Assembly: GCA_019057795.1 (NCBI GenBank)
Contig: JAHLWS010000065.1
Span: 62,001 to 126,000, forward strand
Length of the DNA stretch: 64,000 nucleotides
Source of the DNA: Promethearchaeota archaeon
GTDB taxonomy: Archaea > Asgardarchaeota > Lokiarchaeia > Sigyniarchaeales > SOKP01
Reading direction: 5' to 3'
In this document: in pieces, positions 16,824 through 25,902 of the stretch
Numbering within the stretch: the stretch's first letter is position 1
Layout: each line of letters starts with the position of its first letter
The notes under the pieces: generated by a model
Databases searched by the model: none
What the model was told of the DNA's origin: nothing
What the model saw: only the letters and a program-made list of their open reading frames with translations
Position numbers and translations under genes: made by a program

Positions 16824-18721
16824 TTTACCCATTGATATAGTTCTCCAAGCAGAACTCGCTTGTCCTTATTGTCCTTAAGATTTTCTACGTTTGTTATATT
16901 CGTTAACCATAAGGAAGAACGCAACTCGTCTTTCAATGTTTTTATTTCTTTAATTGTGTGAATAGAAGTACTGTTGTTGTAATCTTTCCAAGCGGATAAT
17001 AGAAATTTATAAGCAAATCCTCCGATATCAGCGCCTAATGCGATGCTTTTAGCGATATCTACTCCATTCCTTAGACCACCAGTTGCTATAATCAATTTTT
17101 TAGTAACTTCTCTTACATAAATAATGGTTAGAGGTGTGGGGATACCCCATTCTCTAAAAGAATCTGCGAGTCTTCTCGTATATTTTTCAAAACTAAAATT
17201 ATCTCGGTGAGATTCAATTGCAGCAAAACTAGTACCTCCAGTGCCTCCGACATCAAATCCATCGAAACCTATTGAATCAAGACTCAAAGCTAATTCCTTA
17301 TTGAAGCCAGTTCCCACTTCTTTGGCGATTATTGGAATGTTAATTTCTTTTCGAATTTTTTGAAATTTTTCAAAGAAATTTTTATAAGATATGTTTCCGT
17401 TGCTTTGGACTAATTCGTGTAAAGCATTAAAATGAATGGCCATTACATCTGCTTTTACCATTTCAATACATTCAATAAAGTCTTCTTTTTTAAAAGTGGA
17501 AGAATTGATTTGGCCGATTCCTATATTTCCAATTATTGGAATGTTAGGCGCAACTTCACGAACAATCTCAAAAGACTCAAGGGTAGAGGGATCTTCCAAG
17601 CCTATGCGTTGACTTCCTACGCTCATTATAATGTTTTCTTCTTCTGCAGCTTTAGCTAAAATTCTGTTTATTGCTTTAGAGATTGGATGCCCACCGGTTA
17701 TAGCGGAAATACAAATTGGAGCGGAAATCTTTTTATTAAAAAACATTGTTGCGATGTCAATATCATCTAATTCGACTTCCGGAAGCGAATGATGAATTAA
17801 TTTTATGTCATCAAAATAGTTTTTTACGTGTTGGACATTAGATATGATTGGAATCTTGAGGTGTTCTAACTTTCTCATATAAATCTCTGATAACCTTTTT
17901 TCGTCATGAATTCCACTAATGTTCGTACAGATTAATTTTTGATTGCTTAAGGCCTTAAAGATGTTACCGTCAGTCAGACCGTTTATAACCTGAACTGGAA
18001 TATTTAATCTACAAATTTCTTTAATCGCATGAATTTTTCCTCTAATACTTCCAGTAACATCAATCTTATTTCCTAAATCGGCTAATTTAATTTTATCTAA
18101 CTCTTCAAGACTAATTTCTGAGGCTAATTTTATATTTTTTTTATCATTTTTAATATCTTCAACAAAAATTCCATCTTTGTCAACAGCAAAAATAACTTTA
18201 GAAATACAATATTTTTTCAAGTTTTTACACAATTCTAAAATTATGCGATCTCCAGAAATTATTGAAAAATTGCCTTCTTTATCAAGAATAATATCCCCAT
18301 ATAAAACGGGTAGAATTCCAAGATCAAGCGAAGTTTCAATTGGCTCAATAGATTCAAAAAAAATCTCGTTTAAATGTTTGATAAAAATACTTGAAGGTTG
18401 AATGGAAAGAGCGGGATACTTATTTTCTAAAAACTCTTCAATTATTTGCGAATTGAATTTAATCATCGCTTCGTGCGTTTTAGTTAGCCCAAATATCTGA
18501 TTCTTAATAGAAATATTGAGTCCTTGAGAAATGTTATATTTTTTAGCAATCGGGTGTCCAAAGGAACCTCCTCCATGGATTAAGATTAACTTTTTATTAG
18601 CATCTATTATTTGTTGAATTGCGCTTTTTACAACTTCTTTTCTGATAGAAAAAGGAATATTTTTATCAGTTAATAAACTTCCACCCAATTTTAACAGAAA
18701 TATTTCGTTACTATTTTTCAA
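16817..18721 (-). CDS. Isopentenyl phosphate kinase fused to type 2 IPP isomerase
   Basis: A 634-residue fusion. Residues 1-260 form an amino-acid-kinase-fold isopentenyl phosphate kinase: LKLGGSLLTDK, HGGGSFGHPIAKKY (His56 matches the family catalytic His), ISGDRI and VTGSIRGKI. Residues 272-634 form an FMN-dependent type 2 isopentenyl diphosphate isomerase: SAITGGHPISKA, VGSQRIGLEDP, IGNIGIGQ and GVDIAKSIALGADIGG. The two halves do consecutive steps, IP + ATP to IPP, then IPP to DMAPP. Fusion may channel IPP or couple their levels. The gene lies 13 bases after mevalonate kinase and is the last of that operon. Confidence 0.93.
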   Translation of the reverse strand: MKNSNEIFLLKLGGSLLTDKNIPFSIRKEVVKSAIQQIIDANKKLILIHGGGSFGHPIAKKYNISQGLNISIKNQIFGLTKTHEAMIKFNSQIIEEFLENKYPALSIQPSSIFIKHLNEIFFESIEPIETSLDLGILPVLYGDIILDKEGNFSIISGDRIILELCKNLKKYCISKVIFAVDKDGIFVEDIKNDKKNIKLASEISLEELDKIKLADLGNKIDVTGSIRGKIHAIKEICRLNIPVQVINGLTDGNIFKALSNQKLICTNISGIHDEKRLSEIYMRKLEHLKIPIISNVQHVKNYFDDIKLIHHSLPEVELDDIDIATMFFNKKISAPICISAITGGHPISKAINRILAKAAEEENIIMSVGSQRIGLEDPSTLESFEIVREVAPNIPIIGNIGIGQINSSTFKKEDFIECIEMVKADVMAIHFNALHELVQSNGNISYKNFFEKFQKIRKEINIPIIAKEVGTGFNKELALSLDSIGFDGFDVGGTGGTSFAAIESHRDNFSFEKYTRRLADSFREWGIPTPLTIIYVREVTKKLIIATGGLRNGVDIAKSIALGADIGGFAYKFLLSAWKDYNNSTSIHTIKEIKTLKDELRSSLWLTNITNVENLKDNKDKRVLLGELYQWVNQ

Positions 18722-18734
18722 TTTTAATTAACAC

Positions 18735-19701
18735 TCATCCTATCATTGTTCTCCAGGCGTCATAGCCTTCTTTTTCGATAGCCTTGGCGATAGATTCTTG
18801 TATTTCTTCATTTTCTGCTAAAGCGATTACTAAACCACCCCGACCCGTCCCCGTCATTTTAGCTCCAACCGCTCCATTTTTTAGTGCTATTTCTACCAAT
18901 TTATCGTTTATTTCTCCTGAAACTGTGATTCTTTGAAGTAATTTGTGGTTTTGATTCATTAATTTGCCTATAGTGGTAATATCACCTTCAAGCAATGCTT
19001 TTTTTGCTTTTTCTGATAAATCCTTATATTCGTTTAGTATCTTCTCAAATTCTTCTGAATTAGTTTCCTTTAAACGCCGAACATCAGCAACTACTTCCGT
19101 TGTTGAAGCTGTTATTCCTGAATTTGCGATTGTCAAGAGCATCTTTCTTGGCGATTGAAGGAAGTCCATCGTATTTTTTCCACCACTTAAATTTTTCACA
19201 AACCAAATCAAACCACCATAAGTCGAAGCCGTGTTATCAATACCAGAAGGGGTTCCGTGATAAGCCTTCTCTCCTTCGTAAGCGGCTTCGTTTATCTTTT
19301 CATCGTCTAACTTTAGATTAAAGCTATCGTTGATTGCACGAGCGAGAGAAGTACATTGAGCGGCAGAAGCACCAACTCCACTCGTAGCGATTAAATCTCC
19401 TGTGAAAGTGATTTCAAGTTTTTGACTCTCTGTATCTATTTTTAAATAATGGACTACATTGCGAATAGATTGCATTGCCTCATCGTATTTCTTTTTTTTA
19501 TAACCCGGTGTAGCGGGTCTCTGATCGTCGACAGTCCAGTTTTGTCCATTAACAACTTTAACATCTGCGGTTGTATAGGAACCTAATGCCGAAGCAATAG
19601 CGGGAAGACCATAAACTACAAAATGATTGCGTCTACTTCCGAAGTTGGAAGTAAATTTCGCCAAAAAGAATGGTCTTACCATATCCTTTTCCAGTTCCCG
19701 T
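18735..19701 (-). CDS. mvk: Mevalonate kinase interrupted by a 31-nt BHB intron, ACG start
   Basis: GHMP-family mevalonate kinase. Exon 1 (19701-19657) encodes TGTGKGYGKTILFGE, the intron is 19656-19626, and exon 2 (19625-18735) starts HFVVYGLPAIASALG, giving 311 residues. The join restores the canonical FGEHFVVYG motif. Without removal the two parts are in different frames: the exon 1 frame stops inside the intron, and an ATG frame from 19682 gives a spurious MVRPFFLAKFTSNFGSRRN start. The ATP loop GDLIATSGVGASAAQC and EKAYHGTPSGIDNT follow. The codon right after the upstream TAA is ACG, six bases from a perfect GGAGGTG site, so ACG is the probable start. The product is mevalonate 5-phosphate for the AcnX enzyme encoded just upstream. 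Confidence 0.85.
19626..19656 (-). other. Mini-intron with bulge-helix-bulge fold in mevalonate kinase
   Basis: On the minus-strand RNA, 19655-19647 pairs with 19640-19632 (9 bp with one U.G; 6-nt loop AACUUC). The central helix is 19662-19659 (GGCG) against 19631-19628 (CGCA): three pairs and one G.A. The 3-nt bulges are 19658-19656 (AAA) and 19627-19625 (AUC). Cutting after the second base of each bulge removes exactly these 31 nt and joins GAA to CAT, giving FGE|HFVVYG. The architecture is the same as at 7693-7722. Length 31 makes it frame-shifting if retained. Confidence 0.8.
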
Positions 19702-20091
19702 TTATTTCACCTCCACAGTACCTTTTGAACCATTTACAATTATTTTTTGTCCAGTTTTAATACAATTAATATCAATTTTATCTACGCATGGAATTTCACT
19801 AATTATGCAACCCACCGCTATTATAGTATCGATCTCTTCGTTTACGATTGCTACTGGAGCCATGTTGTTTTTTTTCATCCGGTACATCGTATACGACCCT
19901 ACAGTCGAGCCTTTACCAGTAGGAAAGACTAGAACTTTTCCTGTAATGGATTGTCCCTCAAGATCGTGCCCAACCTCAACAACCATACCGGTGTCCGGAT
20001 CTATGCCACCATAAAATGAAATCCCATCTTTAGTTACTATCGCTTCTGCCTCAGCAATTCCTTTATAGATTTTTCTTCCTTTTAGCTTCAT
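19702..20091 (-). CDS. Phosphomevalonate dehydratase small subunit (AcnX swivel)
   Basis: A 129-residue swivelling-domain protein of the AcnX family. Marks are YKGIAEAEAIVTKDGISFYG, GVDPDTG-like GGIDPDTGMVVEVGHDLEG and KVLVFPTGKGSTVGSYTMY. With the large subunit it dehydrates mevalonate 5-phosphate to trans-anhydromevalonate 5-phosphate. Its start overlaps the large-subunit stop by 4 bases (ATGA), and its stop abuts the mevalonate kinase start. Confidence 0.92.
   Translation of the reverse strand: MKLKGRKIYKGIAEAEAIVTKDGISFYGGIDPDTGMVVEVGHDLEGQSITGKVLVFPTGKGSTVGSYTMYRMKKNNMAPVAIVNEEIDTIIAVGCIISEIPCVDKIDINCIKTGQKIIVNGSKGTVEVK
19708..19714 (-). promoter_or_regulatory. Ribosome binding site for mevalonate kinase
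   Basis: The minus strand reads GGAGGTG inside the last codons of the AcnX small-subunit gene. It is six bases before the ACG that directly follows that gene's TAA. It is the strongest SD match seen at this locus and favours the ACG start. Confidence 0.55.
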
Positions 20092-21296
20092 TTAATCGCC
20101 TCCTCAACGCATTGTTCCATTGAGCCAATTTTTACTTTGAATTTATTCTTTGCGCGTCCGTAATAACACGCCTTTGCTGAATCTACCATGATTCCCTTGA
20201 AGCGCCCCTTAATTGGAGCAACAACGCAACAGGTATCTGCAGCAAATTTTGCTCCAGCATCTTCAATAATTTTAGAATAACCAGCTTCGTCTGCGATTTT
20301 CTTTGTAGGTCGAGCAGTAGTAATCCAAAATTCTTTCTTTACTTTTTTTCCTTCTAACAATTTTGCAATTTTAGCGATTTCGTGAATTGAAGCGTGAGGA
20401 CAACCTAGACTTACAAAATCTATCTCAAGATCATCGTCAATAAGCTCAGCACGAGTCTTATCTAAATCGTCCTGATTAATTTCAATAACAATTTCACTTG
20501 GTTTAGTGTATTTATTATACTCGGGAGTAATTCCTTCCATATGGAATAATGCTGTTCCACCATAGGTAGCGACGGAAGCGCAAAAAGACTTAAGCTCTTC
20601 AACGGTAGCAGAAGGGATTCCCGCAATATAAGGGACTTTTTTTCCTAGTTTTACTAGTTTATCGCCAATCAATTTTCCCAGCACGCCAAATTCGTCAGTA
20701 TTTTTAATCGAAGCGTTTATCTTAAACAAGACTTGGGCGTGACGATTTTCGTCCAAATGATAACCGTATTTAGGCGTTTTACCGGTTAAAGCCGCTGCCA
20801 ATGCGCTTGGTCCCCCCTCTCGATTCGTTCGAGCCCCAATAACGGAGTTGGAATAACAAACAGCGCTACTTTCGGCCCAAGCAATGTGTTGGCCATAATG
20901 AGGCGCGTTTCCAATTAAATAAGGTGTACAAGAACACGTCGTAATTATTCCCATTTTTGCAAAAACATCTATAGCACGATTCTGATTTTTAGCAAATTCT
21001 TCGTCAATTCCTAACGCTCTCCAATTTTCCCGATCCATTCCAGCGGGATTTAAAGTAGTTAAAACTCTGACCTTCCCATCTTCTGCCATTTCGTTTAAGA
21101 ATTCCAACCCTGCTTCGCCAAGATTAGCGTAGGAAACTCCTGCTATTTGAACTCCATGAACATCAACCATACATTCAGCACCAAATATTTCGCCTAATGT
21201 GGTTAATATTTCCATGGATTTCTGGACGGACTTTCCATGCTTTCCATCAAGCATATCTTTTTCTATTTGTTCTAATCTCATAATCCTCAATTGCAT
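20088..21296 (-). CDS. Phosphomevalonate dehydratase large subunit (AcnX)
   Basis: A 402-residue AcnX catalytic subunit related to aconitase. Family marks include ECMVDVHGVQIAG, TCSCTPYLIGNAPHYGQHIA, AWAESSAVCYSNSVIGARTN, REGGPSALAAALTGKTP, FVSLGCPHAS and ADTCCVVAPIKGRF. The conserved cysteines in these motifs fit the Fe-S cluster ligands. It marks the archaeal mevalonate route in which phosphomevalonate is dehydrated rather than phosphorylated again. It sits four bases from the decarboxylase gene. Confidence 0.94.
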   Translation of the reverse strand: MQLRIMRLEQIEKDMLDGKHGKSVQKSMEILTTLGEIFGAECMVDVHGVQIAGVSYANLGEAGLEFLNEMAEDGKVRVLTTLNPAGMDRENWRALGIDEEFAKNQNRAIDVFAKMGIITTCSCTPYLIGNAPHYGQHIAWAESSAVCYSNSVIGARTNREGGPSALAAALTGKTPKYGYHLDENRHAQVLFKINASIKNTDEFGVLGKLIGDKLVKLGKKVPYIAGIPSATVEELKSFCASVATYGGTALFHMEGITPEYNKYTKPSEIVIEINQDDLDKTRAELIDDDLEIDFVSLGCPHASIHEIAKIAKLLEGKKVKKEFWITTARPTKKIADEAGYSKIIEDAGAKFAADTCCVVAPIKGRFKGIMVDSAKACYYGRAKNKFKVKIGSMEQCVEEAIK

Positions 21297-21300
21297 TTTA

Positions 21301-22602
21301 TTAAAAATATTTGTTCAAATCTACTCTTGGGAAATCAGCTCTATCAAAACTCTTTCCTTTAGTTATAAGTGGTTTTGTTAAATCAAATCCCATTTTAGTT
21401 GTCATTTTCGTTCCCGGTTCTGCGCTAGGATCTAAACTACTTCCGGGTTCCTTATCTTTAATTATCATATTAACATTCCCTTGAAAGCGAGTTGCCATTG
21501 CCCATTCCACAGATAACGGGTCGTAAATATCAATATCTTTATCTACAATAAATATGTGTTTGCAACTACTATGGCCAATAAATGCACCATGAATAGCTTT
21601 TTTACCATCTTCTTCTGAATTTTTATCAATTTGTACAATTGCATGTAGCCATGAACATCCTCCAGGATTTATATTAACATCTAAGCACTTAACTCCAGAT
21701 TCGTTCACTTTATTGAAAATAGTGGGTTCTCTTGGCATACCCATCAATATTTTATGCTCAAGCGCACCAGGTAATAAAGCTTGCCAAATCGCGTCCTTTC
21801 TATGAGTTATTTTTTTAACTTCAAAAACTGGTTCTTCTCTTACAACATCATAAGTTTCTGTTAAGTCGACAAAAGGCCCTTCAGCGTGTTTTTCTTCTAA
21901 ATAGACTCGCCCTTCTAATACAAATTCTGCTTCTGCAGGGATTAAAAGATCAACTGAATTTGCTTTAACAACTTTTATTGGCTCTAATGCATTTGCAATA
22001 TGTAATTCATCAACTCCAATATCCACAGAAGTAGCACCGGCAATTAAAATGTTAGGAGTGTTACCTATACAAAAAGCAACATCTAATTCGCTATTTTTTT
22101 CTAAAAACGTATGAAAATGTCGACCTCTAACTATTCGAGTAGAAAATTTGTCTTTGGAAAATTGCATAGCCCGATGGAAATCCATGTTTTGTCCATAATC
22201 GGGGTCTCTTGTGATTACGACAGCAGAACTTACGTAATTCCCGCCGTCCTTTTCGCAATGAAATAAAATTGGTAATTTATCTAAATCTACGCTTGATTCT
22301 ATAACTTCTTGACAAAGAGCGTTTGATACGATTTCTGGTTCTGAGCGTTCATTTATTGCTTTTGAAAGCATTGGTATGATGTCTGCGGGAGTTACATTGA
22401 AATACGAAGCAATTACATTCTTAGTACAGAACATGTTGCCAACCAACCTGAATTCAGATTCTTTTACATTATTAAACATTAAGGGGGTTGGTTCTTTCTC
22501 TTTTAATATACCAGAAATCTCTAATTTCTTCGAAGTCTCGACATCTACCTTTTGAAGGAGTCCTTTCTCATCAATTTTATTTATATAATCTCTAAATCCC
22601 AT
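21301..22602 (-). CDS. UbiD-family trans-anhydromevalonate 5-phosphate decarboxylase
   Basis: A 433-residue UbiD-family decarboxylase that needs prenylated FMN. It has the MGFRDYINKIDEKG start, the HFHTFLEKN and NTPNILIAGATS segments, and the E...R region LEGRVYLEEKHAEGPFVDLTE that holds the family's catalytic residues. Assignment to the trans-anhydromevalonate phosphate step rests on direct linkage to both AcnX subunits, mevalonate kinase and isopentenyl phosphate kinase. The product is isopentenyl phosphate. The ATG start is preceded by a possible TATA at about 22645. Confidence 0.9.
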   Translation of the reverse strand: MGFRDYINKIDEKGLLQKVDVETSKKLEISGILKEKEPTPLMFNNVKESEFRLVGNMFCTKNVIASYFNVTPADIIPMLSKAINERSEPEIVSNALCQEVIESSVDLDKLPILFHCEKDGGNYVSSAVVITRDPDYGQNMDFHRAMQFSKDKFSTRIVRGRHFHTFLEKNSELDVAFCIGNTPNILIAGATSVDIGVDELHIANALEPIKVVKANSVDLLIPAEAEFVLEGRVYLEEKHAEGPFVDLTETYDVVREEPVFEVKKITHRKDAIWQALLPGALEHKILMGMPREPTIFNKVNESGVKCLDVNINPGGCSWLHAIVQIDKNSEEDGKKAIHGAFIGHSSCKHIFIVDKDIDIYDPLSVEWAMATRFQGNVNMIIKDKEPGSSLDPSAEPGTKMTTKMGFDLTKPLITKGKSFDRADFPRVDLNKYF

Positions 22603-22692
22603 AAATATCGTCTCAAAATTTTATTTATCGTGATGCAGTTATCAATTATATTACTTTTTATTAGAGGAGTTTATGAAACACTTTTTATAAAA

Positions 22693-23985
22693 CTAAAGGT
22701 TTTTACTTTTAACTATTTCCTTTAAAACTTCCTTTGCGTAATCTACTCTTATTTTTTTATCTTCTACTATTTTATTTGCAACCTCTTCAATCAAATTATC
22801 AGGTACACCTGCTAATTTCGCAATATTACGAGAGTGAAGTGTCATATGACCTTTTTGGATACCTTCTGATGCTAAGGCTCTTAAGGCGGCTACATTCTGG
22901 GCTAAACCTAACGCTGCAGCAATTTGAGATAACTCTTCTGCACTCTTAACACCTAAAATTTTCAATGCTAGACGTGCCATTGGATGGATTTTTGTCATTC
23001 CTCCAACAATTCCAAGAGCTAGAGGGACTTCTATCTCGCCAACTAAATTACCGTCTGAGTCAGATTTAAATTTCGTAAGAGGTTTGTATTTGCCACTCAA
23101 AGAAGCATAAGCGTGAGCTCCTGCTTCAATAGCACGAGTGTCGTTTCCTGTTGCTAAAGTTAACGCTATTATTCCATTCATTATCCCTTTATTATGGGTC
23201 GTTGCCCTATAGGGATCGGCAAGCGCAAATTCATAAGCGTTTAAAATGCCCTCAACTACTTCTTCTCCACCCAACAAGTTCTTATCAAATACTGCTTTAC
23301 ATTTCGCAATTCGATGTGTAGCCAAGTTGGATACGATTCGCAAATATATCTTCCCTTCACTAATTTCTTCTATATAAGGACTTACGGCTTCAGCCATCGT
23401 ATTTACTACATTAGCACCCATAGCGTCTAATACATTAACCAGAAGGTGAAGGATTACCATTTTGCCTTTTTTGGTTTCTATTTCTCGAACCTCTATATCT
23501 AGAGCACCGCCACCTAACTTATTTAGTAAGGGGTCTTGCTCATTTGCAATTTTTAAGATTTTTTCCTTATTTCTCACTAAAATTTCCTTAGCAGCAACAA
23601 TATCTTTTAATTGAGTTATTTGTATTTGAGAAATCATGATTGATTTAACTTCTTCAGACTGAAAACCCCCGTTTTTTCTTGCTATCTTAGCTGCGTTAGA
23701 AGCAGCGGCCACAACTGAAGGTTCTTCAATCACCATGGGCAAAATATAATCTTTTCCATTGATCCTAAAGTTTAAAGCAATACCCAAGGGCAATTGGTAA
23801 CTCCCAATTACATTTTCTATTAGCGTGTCAATTTGACTGGGCGTAAAATACCCCAAAGCTTGCAATAGTTTAACTTCTTCCTGTTTTAAGTTAATTAATT
23901 TAGCTAATTGATGTTGGCGTTCTTCTAAGGATAGCTTATAAAAACCCGAAATATCTGAACGAATTTCTTGCATCTTTTTATTCAC
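22693..23985 (-). CDS. hmgA: HMG-CoA reductase, class II type
   Basis: A 430-residue HMG-CoA reductase. Its motifs are of the class II (bacterial-type) enzyme: ENVIGSYQLPLGIALN, EEPSVVAAASNAAK, DAMGANVVNTMAEAVSPY, THNKGIMNGI and the C-terminal KGHMTLHSRN with the catalytic His. It makes mevalonate, probably with NADH as other class II enzymes do. Class II reductases in archaea are usually seen as transfers from bacteria. It lies between the decarboxylase and HMG-CoA synthase on the same strand, with about 90-135 base gaps. A TATA-like ATATAAAT at about 24005-24014 would give a near-leaderless mRNA. Confidence 0.95.
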   Translation of the reverse strand: MNKKMQEIRSDISGFYKLSLEERQHQLAKLINLKQEEVKLLQALGYFTPSQIDTLIENVIGSYQLPLGIALNFRINGKDYILPMVIEEPSVVAAASNAAKIARKNGGFQSEEVKSIMISQIQITQLKDIVAAKEILVRNKEKILKIANEQDPLLNKLGGGALDIEVREIETKKGKMVILHLLVNVLDAMGANVVNTMAEAVSPYIEEISEGKIYLRIVSNLATHRIAKCKAVFDKNLLGGEEVVEGILNAYEFALADPYRATTHNKGIMNGIIALTLATGNDTRAIEAGAHAYASLSGKYKPLTKFKSDSDGNLVGEIEVPLALGIVGGMTKIHPMARLALKILGVKSAEELSQIAAALGLAQNVAALRALASEGIQKGHMTLHSRNIAKLAGVPDNLIEEVANKIVEDKKIRVDYAKEVLKEIVKSKNL

Positions 23986-24119
23986 ATTAATCTTAATTTG
24001 AAATTATTTATATCATCTTCTAATTGTTTTGCCTTAGATAATTTTGAACTTTTAGTTGATAGGATAGGAAGGTGAAAAATAGAAGATGTCATTATTAACT
24101 ATAATTCTAAAACATAAAT

Positions 24120-25748
24120 TTAATAAATTTTTTGAACGGGATAATACAAAGGACTCCAATTTAACAACCCGATTGCGTTGAAGTTTGTTTCTTCTTTATT
24201 TTCAAGGCGTCTTATCTCGTACTCTAAACTAGCTCCCTGTTTAACGTTACCAGCAATCCTTACTAAACCGTTATAAAGGTAATTAAGATTGTTTTCGTTA
24301 GGATTTACTATAGGTTCTGACTTTAACACCGCATATAGAGGAAAAAACTTCTCGTGTAAGCCAGAGTGACCTTTCGGACAATGGTTTAAACCTTCTATAT
24401 TAGGAAGAATGCATCCTTCGTCGCAAAAATGAAGAGTAAAACCTCTCTTATTATTCTTTTCGTGTTCGACTATTTCTCCTAAAACTGTTTTCGGTAAGAA
24501 TTTACCTGCCTTTATCTTCTCGTACTCTTGTATAGTCTTACGTTCTTTATTTTCTATGAAATCATTAATCTTGGGATGTTTGCTTACAATTTCTTTAAAT
24601 CTTTTCTGTACTTTTAGTAATCCAGAAATGCAAGTAGCTCCTGAGCCGTAAGAGCCGAAATAGATGACGTCGTTAACGTGACTATATTCTTCCATTATGA
24701 AGACTATTTGACTCCAGATGCTCGCGTTGTAGCTGTTCCCAAAATGCGAAGGCACTCTTAATTGTGGAAGTACTTTACTTTTAACATTTGCTATAAGTTT
24801 GTTTGATATGGTTTCTAATGTTTCGGAGGAATAACCCCTCTCTTTCAGTTTCAAATATAACCACTCTGGTAAAACAGTAATATCGTGCATAAGATAATCA
24901 AGCTTCTTAAGGATGGACGATTTTATTTGATTTTTTTTAACCTTTGGAAGGTTCTGAATATGTTTTATCCAGCGTTTTTGGATTATCTGTTGCATAATTT
25001 TTATTGGTAGTTTAGAAAATGGTGCGTGAAATGTGTAGTAATCAGCGTGAAAATCCCCTATATTATTAATTAAATCGTCGTATGCTTTTAATTGAAAATT
25101 GAGATAAGTATTTACTGAATAATGACCAAAAACTTTAGCATTTTTTTCATTAGCGGGGCGGAAAAAATCGTCTACATTTCCCGAAACCTTTCCAAATTTT
25201 TCACCAAAGGTCGCAACCCTAGGATTTTTTGAAATAACTAAAGCAATTGCTCCTGAACCTTGAGTAGCCTCACTTGGACTGCCTACTTGATACGAAGAAA
25301 TATCAACACTTATAACAAGAGCTTTTTTTATAATATCTTTTTCTACTAAAGCAATCGCGTTGAGAAGGGCTAAAGTCCCACCAGCACACGCATTATAAAC
25401 ATCTTGACAAACAGAATTTGTTGAAATCCCTAACAATTCGGCGAAGATGTTCGAAACAGACTTCACAGCATAGGTAATCGTTTCTGTTCCTACGAATAAC
25501 GCGTCAATGCTTTTAGGAGATATGCCTCCCTTTACTAACGCTTGATATCCTGCCTTTATTCCTAGAGAAATGATATCCTCGTTAACCTCTGGTATTCTCA
25601 TTTCGTGAACCATCAATCCTTTCTTAAATTTCCCAGGATCAACATTCCGCTCAACAGCGAGGTCCTTTAATTTGATGTAATATTTTGGGGCATAAAACCC
25701 TACACTATCGATACCGATGTCACAAAACAAATAATCGTTGTTTATCAT
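24120..25748 (-). CDS. HMG-CoA synthase with extra C-terminal zinc/OB-like domain
   Basis: The N-terminal 400 residues are a thiolase-fold HMG-CoA synthase, with catalytic Cys121 in NACAGGT, His241 in FHAPFSKL and GSYGSGA near 385. At 542 residues it is much longer than the usual 350. About 40-60 extra residues sit after FHAPFSKL. About 130 extra residues at the end hold HFCDEGC and CPKGH, a possible zinc site, then a beta-rich stretch. The tail recalls DUF35, a separate protein that bridges thiolase and HMG-CoA synthase in other archaea. That match is tentative. No thiolase gene is in the window. Confidence 0.88.
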   Translation of the reverse strand: MINNDYLFCDIGIDSVGFYAPKYYIKLKDLAVERNVDPGKFKKGLMVHEMRIPEVNEDIISLGIKAGYQALVKGGISPKSIDALFVGTETITYAVKSVSNIFAELLGISTNSVCQDVYNACAGGTLALLNAIALVEKDIIKKALVISVDISSYQVGSPSEATQGSGAIALVISKNPRVATFGEKFGKVSGNVDDFFRPANEKNAKVFGHYSVNTYLNFQLKAYDDLINNIGDFHADYYTFHAPFSKLPIKIMQQIIQKRWIKHIQNLPKVKKNQIKSSILKKLDYLMHDITVLPEWLYLKLKERGYSSETLETISNKLIANVKSKVLPQLRVPSHFGNSYNASIWSQIVFIMEEYSHVNDVIYFGSYGSGATCISGLLKVQKRFKEIVSKHPKINDFIENKERKTIQEYEKIKAGKFLPKTVLGEIVEHEKNNKRGFTLHFCDEGCILPNIEGLNHCPKGHSGLHEKFFPLYAVLKSEPIVNPNENNLNYLYNGLVRIAGNVKQGASLEYEIRRLENKEETNFNAIGLLNWSPLYYPVQKIY

Positions 25749-25902
25749 TAGGGATCTCTCTTTTATCGCTGGTTCTAATTAGTTCGATTATTAAATTGAA
25801 TTTATAAATGTAATGTTTATTTATTCAAAAACTTATCTAGTTAAACATTTCTTAATATATGAGGTTCTTATATAAATTAAATGAGGGAATTAATATTAGC
25901 AA

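Noticed and set aside
19626..19682. A sequencing error or simple frameshift in mevalonate kinase
   Set aside because: A 31-nt insert with a 9-bp hairpin, correct bulges and an exact restored motif is not what random error gives. The mannosidase insert has the same build.
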